Source of the DNA: Isoetes taiwanensis
Taxonomy: Eukaryota; Streptophyta; Lycopodiopsida; Isoetales; Isoetaceae
Assembly: GCA_021234155.1 (NCBI GenBank)
Contig: JAJEKV010000027.1
Location: 18,001,644-18,065,643 of the forward strand
DNA length: 64,000 bases
Direction of reading: 5' to 3'
A model generated the notes under the pieces. It was not told the origin of the DNA, ran no database searches, and saw only the letters and a list, made by a program, of their open reading frames with translations. The translations under genes were made by a program, and so were the position numbers. Positions within the stretch are counted from its first letter, which is position 1. Each line of letters opens with the position of its first letter. Positions 1 through 11,175 of this stretch are shown here, piece by piece.

Positions 1-2786
1 AAGAAATGACGACTCCACCTTGAACTTCTCACAGAGAAACAGCGAAGCATGTTGCAGAGCCACCTTGTCAATGACAAACTGCAGCCTTGATATGCCTTTT
101 CCTAGCGATTCTTCTCTGAAGATCACTCTCGGAACATAGCCCCATTCTTGAACAATTTTCTCCACATCTTGTATGGTGAGATTCAATTCTATCTGCATTA
201 GCTCATAAAATTCGTCTTTGTCTTTACTCCATGGGGGCAGAATCTTCGTGACCACTGGCACTCCCCCCCCACTTTTTTCAAAAAACTTCATATTATTCTC
301 ATCTGGACTCGCAAAGAGCATAATGTTCCCAAAATGCTCCCCCATGAACTTCTGATCAATCAGATGCAGACATTTGCTGCCTAACAAACTGAGTTCATCG
401 CATGGAAGGTTGCTGTCGCAGTAGCGTACAGAACCATTGCGATAAAAAAACACCCATGACTTGACGTCCGCAGAAACGAGCTGCACTACCAAATTGTAGT
501 CCAAGTCCCAGTCTGCCTCTAATCCAGGATTTCCTGTGACTGCCCCTACCATCATAACCACGTACCACATAAAAGCCGACTTGCCAATGCCTGGCGGCCC
601 GTTAACATGGACGTGCTTAAGTCTAGGTTCTTGATATGCCTTCAAGGCCACTTTAAGAAAGTCAGAGAAGCATCTTCTTACGTATAGCCCTTTCCTACAA
701 GGAACATCCATGTTGTATTTCGTGTAGAGTTGATGCCATTCCTTTACAACAATGTGGCCGGTGATCTCGTTTGGCTTGCGACGTCTGCATGCCAACCAGA
801 AACTCCGGAGCAAATCTAATCTCTCAGCAACTGCAATCAGGTAGCCTTAGCACTCCACACAAAAAGAAAGAATAGACAAGGGACTACAGAAAAGGAAACA
901 AAAGACACAAACTATGAGGCAATAAAACAGTGTAAGAACCTCCAGGAGGAAAAACGTCTTGTCTTACAGAGAATGTAAACAAAAAAAACTCTGATCTAAC
1001 AGAACATATAGATTTATCTCTGTTTTAAGTTGAGTTTGACGGGAGTAGCTTATTTGTTCCTTTAACTGCTGCAAGAAAGGAGTACAAGCAAGGGCCCTAT
1101 CATTTACCTATGAACAAGATTCACAACCATAATAAGAATAGATATGGGTGGTTAACCAGGTCAGAGTTTTGCAGGCATAGTATTCACACAACTGCAGACT
1201 CGACATATTCTGGACCATAAGGATCATACCAACTAATTTGGCGGGTTCATTCCTTATAAGTAAGACGAATGGAATATACAAAAAGGGAGGAAGTGAGGAA
1301 AACATATTCTATCTTCTTATATTCCCATAGGACAAAATACATGCACAAACGAACAAAAAAACAGAAACACAAATGGTATTTCCAAGGAATCCAAACACGT
1401 TCTTACCGTATGCCGGGGCTCCAACAACTGGGCCTACAACATTCGAAACAGATTTAAGTTAGAATGAGAAACAAAAAAATCAACAGCAAAAAACACGAAA
1501 ACAAAAAAGACCATAGCTCCTGCTATGTAAAAATGCCATAGCTATGGCCAATGCCCTTAGGAAAAAGGAGTTAGAAAAAGGAGTTCTGTACCTTTTTAGT
1601 TGATTGAATTAGGAGCCCAACAATCCATACTATGAGCATTTCTCACTTGTTTTATGGCCAAATGCAAGCAACTAATTTCGACAAAAGAACAACAGAATTG
1701 CTAACCAAGAAATGCACAGAGAACAATGCAAACATTAATATCTCAAGAAATATCTAAGACGAATGGAATATAGAAAAAGGGAGGAAGTGACGAAAACATA
1801 CTTATATCCCCACAGGACAAAATACATGCACAGAAGAACAAAAAACAGAAATACAAATAGTATTTCCAAGAAATTCAAACACGTTTTTACCGGATCCGGC
1901 GGCTCCAACAACTGGGCCTGCAACATTCAAAACAGACTTAAGTTAGAATGAACAGCAAAAAAATAAAAATAAAAGGGCAAGCATTCACGGACAAAAAAAT
2001 GAAAACAGTTTAGACAAAAAAATAGGTGCCGCAAAGCAAAAGAAAAAAGATTGTGTCAATGCAATACAACTACCAGAGTGTCTTTATGGGCATATTCAGG
2101 TCTAATTTTCAACACAAACTTAAAATTAATAGTAGATGGCTGAACTCGTCGTGAGGGCTATTAAAAATGGCATAAGAGATAAAGAAACAGTAAGCTCAGC
2201 AATGGCAATGAAGGAACATCAATTCACATGTTATTAGGTATTTTATTTTGATCCTGTCATAAAAAATGAAGAGTGAAGACAGAAGCTAATGCTGATAAAT
2301 GAACCATCTTACATAGAAGACACATCTAGGAAACAAAAAAAAAGTATCAAACAAGCACTCAAGAAAGGGGAATGGGAGAAACTTTTTGGTACATTGATTG
2401 GTACAGGCAGCAAAATTGAGGATCTGCGAACTAAAATCATAAAAAGAGAAGAGAAGTTGGGCCTGGAGGGACTTTTGCACATGGAACACCATTTCCCATG
2501 GACTGCGAGACTCTAGGTTGTTGTTATGTGGAATCAAGAGATCAGAGGTCAAAGGAACACATCTGGGATCGATGGACTCACCAGTTTCGTACGTGTAGCA
2601 GCCCGCCTGCATCCTCTTTTCCAAGACAGAATACCCAGCATTGTCAACAATGTCCCCAGCGCCAAACAACTCCTTAAGCAGCGCTTTGACCTTCGCAGTT
2701 GCCGCTGGAGGCCTGAATTTCTTCTTTCGGCCGTCTGACACCTTCACAATCACCTCATTCACCTGCCCTTCGCCAGAGCTCGACAT
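1..2786 (-). CDS. Crinkler/RHS-like P-loop NTPase gene, copy A (5' part; 3' end lies beyond the window)
   Basis: Multi-exon minus-strand gene. The first exon starts at the ATG at 2786-2784 (MSSSGEGQVNE) and encodes a ubiquitin-like header typical of Crinklers, including LLKELFGAGDIVDNAGYSV and AGCYTYETG. After introns, a long exon from about 830 to the window edge is open throughout. It carries RRRKPNEITGHIVVKEW, a Walker A motif GPPGIGKS (about 578-602), the strand MLFASPDENN (about 301-330) and PPWSKDKDEFYEL, the usual order in the Crinkler/retrotransposon-hot-spot NTPase family. Its acceptor is ATTGCAG at 831. Candidate middle exons are at 1252-1107 and at the 27-nt exons listed separately. 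Family members are known as secreted or nuclear effectors in oomycetes and chytrids and also occur in plants; the role here is unknown. This is the only copy whose NTPase exon reads without a frameshift. The family call is firm, the full exon chain is not. Confidence 0.75.
1107..1252 (-). other. Candidate middle exon of Crinkler-like copy A
   Basis: A 146-nt block between an acceptor-like TTATAAG and a donor CATAG/GTAAATG. It encodes NEPAKLVGMILMVQNMSS and then YSYYGCESCS in one frame. The same block and splice-like ends recur in copies B (about 24914-25064), C (about 30779-30920), D (about 40240-40395) and E (about 56555-56705). Conservation across copies is only weak support for coding, because all copies derive from one duplication. 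In this frame a TAG directly precedes the donor, so the phase may be wrong. Confidence 0.4.
1263..1950 (-). repeat. Tandem duplication inside the copy A gene containing a 27-nt mini-exon
   Basis: Segments 1263-1470 and about 1757-1950 are similar: both have the GGAATATA...AAAGGGAGGAAGTGA block, then GGTATTTCCAAG, then the block ending in TTAAGTTAGAATGA. Each holds a possible 27-nt exon on the minus strand, at 1433-1407 and 1917-1891. Each exon is bounded by a T-rich acceptor (TTGTAG or TTGCAG) and a GTAAGA or GTAAAA donor. Copies B to E show one such block each (copy B exon 25238-25212). Only one of the two in copy A is likely to be used. Confidence 0.55.
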
Positions 2787-4719
2787 GGCCTTGGCCGGAT
2801 CTCACCTTTTCTGGGGGAGGGAGGTGAGAAATAGAATTTGGGACGGTGTGGAATATAGAAAAAGGGAGGAAGTGAGAAAAACATCTTCTATGTTCTTATA
2901 TTCCTACAGATTCCTACAGGACGAAATACATGCAAATAAAATTAAACTTAAGTCAGATTATTGATCCTAAAAGTGGGCTCTACAGGGAGAGTGAATCCAA
3001 CATGGGTTACTCCTTGGCATGTGCTACAGCAGCTCTATGAAAAAGAGCCATTAAATTTTAGGTAACCTGAGAAGACCTACTACTCAGACTTATTTATTAG
3101 GGTAAGCAAAAACAATCGTTGTCAAAGATTTCGCTTTCCGATTGAAATTATACACACCTGCACTCATTTGTGGCGGTGGCGACTCTTGCCGGACATGGCA
3201 AGCAAATTTCAAAATTCCGGCGTGCTCCGGTTCTTGCTAGGCTTCATGGGTTGGAATTTCCATCCAACCATCCCGATCTGAGGATTTCATTGACACCGCT
3301 TTTCCTTAAGCCACCGCACAAAGGAAGGCCAATTTGCAATATTATTTGGGACCTGTCTGACGCCACCTTAAAAGCCGAGCACCTTTCCATCGCATTCTCG
3401 CCGCCAGGGATGGACCTTTCATGGGATCGGCCGGTATTACAAGCTCCATAATTGTTCTCGGTTGTTTCTAGATGAGGAATAAAAGGGGTATTGGAACAAC
3501 GGTTGAGAAGCCCCTGTTTTTGCTATGCCTCAGATTGGGCCACTTGGCAAAGCAAAGGTTAAAAATCGCCAACTCTCATAGCGAGATACCGATCGTTAAA
3601 TCAATAATTGACGACATTAGAAACTTGTCAAATTGAACAAGAAGCAAAAGAGATAGCAACATGTCTATGGACTAGGTCATGGCTTACTCCAAATCTGTTA
3701 GGATTATAAAATCGACTTCGCTCTAAACCGCTCCTAATGACCTTAGATGACATCCCTCCCTCAATATATCTCCTCACATCACTCATCAATCCTTCAATTC
3801 AATGCCGATTAGTTCAAAAATTGCTCCAAATCAACTCCAAATCACCACAGTTTTGAATCTAGGTGTTATGAACATGGATAAAAGGGACAAGAATTAATAA
3901 GTTTGGTATGGTTAAGTGTTTAATAGCACCGAGGAACAACCAAAAGAGATCGAAGCAAAAAGCTTTGACCTATTCACGGCAGACCCAACTGGATTGGGTA
4001 ATGGTGTCATGGGCTGCTAGAGGTCGATCTTGACCTTAGGAGGAAGAGCTGGCCAAATCGGCTACCTGGTTTATAAAGTCAGTGCTTTTGCCGAACAAGG
4101 TTCCGAAAGCAAAGATAAAGGAATTCGATTGGAAGAGAGCTGGAGCATACATTTTGTAGAGGAAAAGCTTGGCTAGTTTGTATTATCTCCCCCCCCCCGA
4201 AATTATCCGGCAACCGCCTGATCAGACTATCCTGCCCTCCCCTTTGAAGAATCCTCCATCCTCCCCCCGAATCCTCCCCTTCTCCCCGCCGCATAGTGAA
4301 AAATACCTTTTAGTGTGAGCGATGCATGGGATGCAAAACACGGAAGGGGGAGGGGGTTCTTCTTGATGAAGGAGCAGATGCCACAAAATAAAATCGCATC
4401 ATGCACGTGGGGGGGGGGATTCTTCCTTCGAGGGGGGAAGGCGATTGTATCGTAGGCGGGCTGGATAATTCAGTCGAGGGGGGCGATAATTCAGCCCTCC
4501 CAAAATCTTGTCTAATTGATTCTCTTGAATTCTAGCTCTGTCAAGTTTTCTGCCAGCCAAGCAACCTTGCTTGAGCAGTTGTACCAGGACCGGATCATGT
4601 TGAGCTTCCAGGAAGAACCAAGGGTTCTTGCACAAATTATTCACGCATCCGACAAAGCCAGGGGCTTTATGCACTAATGGGGGAGTCAGGGACTCCAAGG
4701 GAGCGAAGGCCAGTGGTGG
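2787..4719. other. Intergenic part of the composite unit, with an unidentified coding-like remnant
   Basis: This region separates the Crinkler-like gene from the gag remnant and recurs at 31300-33246 and 57181-58990. A block at about 3170-3451 also occurs at 31652-31895 and 57470-57805. In copy E it reads on the minus strand as NNIADWPSFCDGLSKAVSMK followed by IGMVGWKFQPMKP, which looks protein-like but which I do not recognise. Copy A reads better on the plus strand at that place, so the coding strand is uncertain. The stretch 4180-4480 is rich in C and G runs around short pyrimidine tracts. I see no other gene. Confidence 0.4.
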
Positions 4720-6214
4720 ATGCGATATCTCGATGTGGTGAAGCCCAAGTTTATAACGAAGGTATCAGAGCAAGAGTTTGATACTGGGATGGAGAGAGAG
4801 ATGGATGTGGTGGCTGATCCATTGATGGAATTAGCATTTCTAATCCCTGAGGAAGGAAAAAATATAGATTTGGATGAAGTAGCTTCTATTGAAGAAGAGG
4901 TACGGAGCATCCAAACTCGAGATCGATAATAAGGGAAAACCTCACGACGAGGAACCGAAACAGAAGGAGATTTCTTCTTCTGCTGGAGAAGGAAAGGAGT
5001 TTGAAAAACTTTCTCAGATATCCCTTCTCCTAATAAAACCATTGATTCAAATCCATTTAACTTCTAGGGGGGGTTACCAGGGGAAGTTAGATTATGCAAA
5101 TGCACGGATTAGAGAATTAATGGGGCAAGTTGCAAAAAACTATGATTGAGCAAATGGACACAAATAAATAGCTCAAGGACTTGCAGCTTCAGATGGTTAA
5201 GCACAGACAAAGTTGTTGGATACTATCAAACAATTAGTGAAAAAAAGCCCGGGGGGCACTAATGTGAATAAAATACAGGAAGATCATAGTAATCAGGCTC
5301 AAGGAGTCCCAAATGTTGGCCAAACTAGTCAAGCTCAAGGAGCTAGAGCTGCGAGCCTAATCCAACCTCATCTAGATCAGGAAGCTGGAGTTCATGGAAT
5401 TTTATCAACAGAAGAGGTTAAGGATTTAGGAAAAAGAGATCATCTCGAGTTTAAATGATCTAAAACTGTTGAACAAGCCATCCGATGGCTTAGTTGGTCA
5501 GAAACATATTTTTAGGCCACCAATAAGAAGGGTGCCGATAGAATGTTGCATGCGGCATTGCAACTCAGGGAGGATGCTGCCTCTTGGTGGAGTATGCTTA
5601 TGGAGAGAGATGTTGAGGTTGACTCTTGGGCGGACTTTTGCAAATTCTTTAAACAAGAATATGCTCCACACTATGATGAGCATCATGCCTTGAGTCAACT
5701 TAAGAGTATTAGACAAATTGGATCCTTGCAATAGTATATTAACACCCTTAGGGATATATTGGCAAGGATTACAGATATCTCAACCCGGATGCAAGTAAGT
5801 TATTATGAGGATGGTCTTAAAGATCGCGTCCTTAAAGCACACATTAGGCAAGTATGTCTCGGGGACTTTAAGGCCACAGTGTCCTTGGTGCAGACATTAG
5901 CAAGTAGCCTTAAGGATGAAGGGGACGATGAGAATAAAAAGTCCCAACCTAATTCCCGATGTTTCCAAGAATGAAAGCAAAGGAAGATGGAAAATAAGTA
6001 TAGGGGATCAAACAAACATCCCCGAATTGCTTCAAGCAATTCAAATAATCCTCCTAGTAACGAGAAGGGCAAAAGTGAAGCTTCTTTAGGGAAGAAGCCG
6101 TTAAATTCATTCGCTACCACAAAGACTAAAGGACATATGGCAAGATATTGTCCAAAGCCACACAAAGAAAAGAAGGTGTTGATCTCTAGCAGTAAGCAAG
6201 CAGCTCAAACTTGA
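4720..6214 (+). pseudogene. Retroviral-type gag pseudogene, copy A
   Basis: An acidic N-terminal part (PLMELAFLIPEEG, about 4816-4860) is followed by a coiled, Q-rich stretch and then the retrotransposon gag core. The core has LQLREDAASWWSMLMERDVE (about 5560-5620), FCKFFKQEYAPHYDEHHALS and YYEDGLKDRVLKAHIRQVC. It ends in a zinc-knuckle remnant GHMARYCP whose upstream cysteines are missing. From 5213 to 6214 one frame is kept and is broken by stops at 5456-5458, 5513-5515, 5732-5734 and 5972-5974. Two small frameshifts lie at about 5125 and 5210. Gag normally packages LTR-retrotransposon RNA; no protease, integrase or LTR is seen. The sequence is almost identical to copy C, except for an 11-nt deletion there near 33523. 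Confidence 0.8.
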
Positions 6215-6723
6215 CTTTTCCAAAGCCTTTATATTTTGTAGATCGTGCATTGAAGAAGATTGGCTTCCCTTCCAAGTTAAAGGATTTAGTTCTTGGTTTA
6301 AACTACAGAGCTCAAGTTTCTGTGTTGATAAATAATTCTTCTGGTAGATTCTTCTCTTTGAATAAGAGGGCTAGGCAAGGATATCCTCTAGCCCCAAACC
6401 TTTTCATTATGGTTGCTGAGCAACTTACAAAAGCTATCTTGTATCATCAAAATGTTGGTAATCTAAATGGTTTGAGACTTCCAGATAATTTGAACCAATT
6501 GAAATTATTGCAATATGTTGATAATTCCTTTAGCTTCTTGTTGAATGAGACAAACAATATTGAGTTCTTCACTAAGCTGATTAATAGTTTTAGTGATGTT
6601 TCTAGAATCTACTTCAACCTACAGAAATGTGTAGTTATTGGAGAGGCTACTCAACTTGATATCGGATTTCAATCAAACTACCACTTTGTTTGGGATGCCT
6701 TTGACACTGGACATTGGCATTAA
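6208..6723 (+). pseudogene. LINE reverse-transcriptase fragment, copy A
   Basis: Starts abruptly at RT motif A, LDFSKAF (6210-6230), shifts frame by one base, and continues as FVDRALKKIGFPSKLKDLVL. It then has the motif B region ARQGYPLAPNLFIMVAEQL and LLQYVDNSFSFLL, where non-LTR elements normally have YADD. Palm and fingers are otherwise recognisable; the thumb, C-terminus and N-terminal endonuclease are absent here. It directly abuts the gag remnant, and the same junction occurs in copy C, so the fusion predates the duplication. It is a dead fragment of a non-LTR retrotransposon. The Asp-to-Asn change at motif C would abolish catalysis in the known family. Confidence 0.8.
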
Positions 6724-7134
6724 AACCTTTGGTTGCGTATTATCTCCAGAGTTGAGTTCAACATTCGAACTAAGTGGCTTTGAGAATCTTCTATTGATCA
6801 TTACTATTATCTCATTCGACCATAGTGCCTTGAGAACCCTCCCTGGATCAGAATCGTCTCAACTTTCGTTGTTGCTTGCCCCTTCACATGCCACAGAATC
6901 TTGCTGATGAGAAGTAATCTACTCATGCCAAGGGGCCAAACAGCCACAGACCAGTTGAGACGAATCTGATCCTGAGGAGGGTTCACAAGATCACAACATG
7001 TGATATTCATGTTCAACATTTTACCTAATTGCCTTGAGAACGAATCTCATCATGATCATCACCATCACCTCAGTCGACCTAAGTACCTTGAGAACCCTCG
7101 CCCCGTCAGAACCATCTCGACTTTCGTTGCTGCT
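6724..7134. other. 3' flank of the RT fragment, no gene seen
   Basis: The sequence repeats phrases such as GTGCCTTGAGAACCCT and TCATCATGATCATCACCATC and recurs at 35269-35640 and, scrambled, at about 61980-62160 and 62650-62760. It reads openly for short stretches only. I recognise no domain and treat it as a transposon or unit remnant. Confidence 0.35.
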
Positions 7135-7707
7135 CAATGTTGTTAAAAAACCCGTTTTTTATTTTTCAAGTACCTCTATAAAATTCCTCACGTTTTTTAA
7201 AGGATTTTTATGATTTGGTATGGCCAAAAATAAAAAATAAAAAAATTGCACATTCTTTGCACTGCTTTATTGGACATATTTGCTACTGTTAAAATGCACA
7301 TTTCTGCTACAAGTTATAAGATATAACATGCCAACAAGTAAATCACAAGCTTATGCTACTATTAGAAACTATTAAGTTCAAGTACAAAGATATCATAGAT
7401 GTTTTGCCGTACAACTCTTAAGAATGTTCAGAAAAACATTATTATAGAGGTTAAGAAGTATAAGAATTTTATATACACCGATAAATAAGTTCAAGAATAT
7501 CATATATTTGGATTAAAAAAAATCACAGTCTAAGGATTTTTAAGGATTTTTAAAGATTTTTAAGGATTTCTAAGGATTTTAAAGATTTTTAACGTATTTT
7601 ATATGAAATACATTTTTAAAGATTTTTTTCAGAAATTTTAAAAATCTTCAAAAAATCTTAAAAAACGTTTTTTAAACGTACGGATTTTGACGTACTTAAC
7701 AACATTG
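7135..7707. mobile_element. hAT-like MITE, copy A (573 bp)
   Basis: An AT-rich element with 12-bp terminal inverted repeats CAATGTTGTTAA, flanked by a perfect 8-bp direct repeat TTGCTGCT (7127-7134 and 7708-7715). The 8-bp target duplication and CARNG-type ends fit the hAT superfamily. There is no coding capacity. The interior contains many repeats of AAGGATTTTTAA-like words. Copy C holds the same element at 36146-36718, so it inserted before the duplication. Confidence 0.75.
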
Positions 7708-7860
7708 TTGCTGCTTGCCCCTTCGCATGCCAGGTGGAAGTTCTCATATGCAAGTTTCTATAATGTCAGAGGTAAGAGCATACTCTAATATCAAGCCAAA
7801 GTGGTGTCTGAGCTTTGTCCATCCATATAGCGACTGTTGGGCGCCAAATCATGGAATACC

Positions 7861-8499
7861 CTAACTCCTGCTATTGATGGAGAACCTCAAGCGGCACTGT
7901 GTCTTGAAGTTAGAGGACATCTCCCCTTCGGCGTCGTGGTAATGCCTAAACATATAGTTTGAACATTGCTTTAAAGCATTGCATACCAGCTCAAGGACTT
8001 TACATAATTGAGCGGAAAACTTGTGCCGTCGGTTGACATCCATAAAGCTCATGAACATTCTCATAGGTAAGATGCGTAGCTTGCATTGCAACACTTCGAG
8101 CATTAAAATCACCAAGAAGAATGACATCTCTCAAGTATTTGGATTGCGCAATCATCAGATCGTTCATCGTGATCCACATCATATTTGTCAAAAAAGGAGA
8201 TGATGTAGGTAGAAAGTAACATGCAAAGAATAAAACGGCTCTACCATTTGAGCAATGGAGCTTGACCCGATTATATTTATCAGCTTTGTGATGTGCAACA
8301 CATCGAGTTATGCATAAGAGGTATGGGACACCCTTTCGGCATGAGAGATCTCACCCAAGCAACCTAAAAAGCAGGGGCTGGGGGATGTATCATTAGTTGT
8401 GCATTCTTGCATATTGAGAGCTATGGTAGCAGGTATGTCCATTCTAGAAGTCAATATGCAGAATGCAAGATGAATCATATTGATTGTACATTTGTACAA
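7861..8499 (-). pseudogene. LINE endonuclease-domain fragment, copy A
   Basis: Minus-strand reading through small frame changes gives SRMDIPATIALNMQECTTND, later TNMMWITMNDLMIAQSKYLR and DVILLGDFNARSVAMQATHL. GDFNAR is the signature of the apurinic/apyrimidinic-type endonuclease of non-LTR retrotransposons. The fragment is about 200 residues and lacks both the start of the domain and the RT that should follow. It lies on the opposite strand to the RT fragment, so it comes from a separate or rearranged insertion. Copies are at 36880-37500 and 53135-53690, with a scrap at about 26690-26760. Confidence 0.6.
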
Positions 8500-8984
8500 T
8501 CATCATTAGTGTTGACGAGTGAGTAAAACACATGAATTATGAAGTTACCTAATCTTCAGAATTACCCCCTATGTAGAGCCTTAGGAAGATATAATATAGT
8601 TACCTTATATTCTACTTATGCATGATCATGGAGGTACATTAAGACCTTGTATAACAAATGAAAGTTTGTGTGAGGTTTATTGTGGTAATGCCATGTGGCA
8701 TCGATTCCCTGAACATCGATTATGTGTCTATTGCTTATCTGCTTCAATCTACATAGGAAGCTCAACAATCTAGCTCATAAAACGTTTACATGACTTGTAA
8801 CACAAGTTCATAATGGGCATCTTTTAAGTGCATAAGATATAAACTCTTCCATCTTATATTATAATGTTATACCGTATTGAATGAATCAAGCCCTAATTTG
8901 AATGGCTAAAATCATCTGATTGAATCTGAAGGCCGAGATTTATCGCACGACTTACTACTACCGTGATTGGTCATGATTTAATCT
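8500..8984. other. Unit sequence downstream of a Crinkler-like gene, no gene seen
   Basis: Matches the 3' flanks of other Crinkler-like copies, for example AGCTCATAAAACGTTTACAT at about 8772, 27355, 38127 and 53966. Together with 22646-23181 this is the normal junction between one unit and the next, here split by the satellite and the 12.3-kb element. Confidence 0.5.
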
Positions 8985-9919
8985 CTTAAGAGGAAACAAA
9001 AAAGGAAAGGGCAGGAAAGACACGTGTAAAAGGAAAAAGGGAAGGGAAAAAAGACGTGGGAAAAAGGGAAAGAGGAAAAGGGCAGAGAAAGGGAAAAAAG
9101 GAAAGGGAAAAATGGCATGGGAAAACTGAAAAAAAAAAAAAGAATGGAAATAGAGAGGGGAAAATAGAAGGAAAAAAGAGCAACAGCAAAAGGGGAAGAA
9201 GGAAAGAGCAGGAAAAGGAGAAAAAAGGTAAGGAAAAAGGGTGGCAAGAAGGGGACGAACAAAGCACATGGAAAAAGGAAAAGGAAAAAAAGGAGAGATG
9301 GAAAGGGGAACCTGGAAAAAGGGCACGAGGAAAAGAGGAAAAGGGAAGGAGAATATGGCATGGGAAAAAGGGGAAGAGGGAAAGGGTGAAGAAAGAGGAA
9401 AAGGGAAGCGAAAAGAGAGCATAAAAAAAGGAAAGGAAAATGTTAGAGAGAAAAGATGAAGAAAAGGGGAAATGGCATGGAAAAAGGAAGGGAAAGGGGA
9501 AAAGAAAAAGAGAGGGGAAAAGGGAGGATAAAAAGGCACCTAGAAAAGGGAAAGAGGGAAAGGGTGGGAAAAGGAGAAAAAGAGAGGGGGAAAAGGGGAA
9601 CATGAAAAGGGTGGAGAGCAAGGAATAGAAAAAAACGGAGCGGAAAAGGACACGAGGAAAGAGTGAGGAAAGAGGAAAAATGAAGGGAAAAAGAGCATGG
9701 AAAGGGAAAAGAAAAAAAGAAAAAGAGAAAAGGGGAAAGTAGTAGAGGGAAAAAGAGGAGGAGGATAGGGAGGCATAAGGAAAAAAAAAAGGAAGTGAAA
9801 ATGAAAAGGAAGGAGTAAAGGAAAGGGAAAAAGGGCACGGGAAAAAGCGAAAGGGTGGGAAGGGATAAAAAGGGAAGGGAAAGGAAAAAAAAAGGGAAGC
9901 AGAAAGGGGAGAAGGAAAG
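8985..9919. repeat. Purine-rich satellite, left part
   Basis: Almost pure A/G on the plus strand, built from loosely repeated words such as GGGAAAAAGGGCATGG, with ATGG or ACGAG interrupting every 30-60 bases. The long open frames across it are low-complexity artefacts of K, E, R and G codons on one strand and F, S, P and L codons on the other. The tract continues at 22206 after the 12.3-kb insertion. Confidence 0.85.
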
Positions 9920-9944
9920 AAGTCGTATTTAATTAAAGTGGGAC

Positions 9945-10940
9945 TCATTCCATTCCCATTTTTTTTCGGAACCCGGTTAATTTACATAAAAAGTAGCACC
10001 CCGACCCGAAAACTATCCTTAATTCGAATTTTTGAATAAAACTCTGAATCCGAGCTGTGCTGCAGTTTTCCCAGGTTCGCGAGTCGAGAACAAAAACAAT
10101 GCAACTGAAACAAAGGAAATTCATTAAAGTTTGAAACTAAAGATCTAGTTGAAAATGAATTTTTATTAATAAATTGAACAGATACAATGTATTTTACATC
10201 GGACGCAGAGACCATGGCGGTCTTGCTGTCACTACAGTTACATCATCTTGGTAGGTGGTCCACCTTAGGGGATTAACTTGTGGCGCTTCTTCATGCCGTC
10301 TGTAAGCCTTGGGGGCAACCTGAAGAGTGTGGAATGCCTCATGTGGAGGTGCCTCTGGAGCTACCGGCCGACCTGTTCACCCGACTTCTCCACTCGCCTC
10401 CCGCAGCCTTTCATCGAATATGCTCCATCCCCAACCTCCGTGGATGTTATGCAATGCTTGCAAGATGCCTTGAGCTTCCCCGGACTATCTCTTTGTTCTT
10501 CGCCCGTTCTTTATCCCCGTGGTGTAGCGAAAGCAACCTCTGAATTCATGAGCAACCTTGTCCCAAAGGTCGGGCAAGAGTGTAGCGCGACCGGATCTCG
10601 CGCTGTAATCGGTATTTCTTCCGCCTTGAGCCGATCTCGTGGTCGCCTGGAGCGGTCTCTGATGATGCCCGAAAGGATGGATCTGGGATCTGTGCCTAAA
10701 CCACCTGGAGCAAGGAGAGTATGATTAACAATTACGGTGCCATTAGTCAAAACGAAGAAAAGAATGTTGAAATCAAATTACAACGGAGAACATTCATTCC
10801 ATACAACTGCATCCAATGACGTGGGAAGTAGTGTCTTTCGAGAAAGGCCCATAAAAGTCAAAGTACAACCATTCTCATTAGAATATGGTTGCATCCAATC
10901 ACACACGGAAGCATACAAATGCTTTTGTCAACGAGACAAC
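9945..10940. other. Left subterminal region of the 12.3-kb element
   Basis: No gene is recognised. A minus-strand reading at 10750-10215 is open in pieces and includes CKHC and GAYSMKGCGRRVEKSGEQVG, but across frames. A half-palindrome GCGAGTCGAGAA lies at about 10079. It could hold a 3' exon or be noncoding. Confidence 0.3.
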
Positions 10941-11175
10941 AAGATGCCTTTCTCGACTCATGAGAAATGAAAGTCCCAGGAAACCCAATGTACAAGCATT
11001 ATCATAATAGATTGTACAAGCATTTCATCAACACGACAAGCATGCCTTTCTCGACTCGTGAGTCGAGAAAGGCATCGAAAACTCAATATACAAGTATATT
11101 CATTACAAAATGGTCAATACATGTGTTCACGTTCGATTACAATATTCACACAATTTGACTATCTGAAAGCAGGGG

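Noticed and set aside
4720-6723. A complete LTR retrotransposon
   Set aside because: Only gag is present. The RT next to it is of LINE type, and I find no LTRs, protease, RNase H or integrase around it.
8958-9948. Long overlapping open frames (up to 320 codons) rich in F, S and P on the minus strand and in K, E, R and G on the plus strand
   Set aside because: They result from the purine-rich satellite lacking stop-forming contexts. Composition is low-complexity and no domain or splice structure supports coding.
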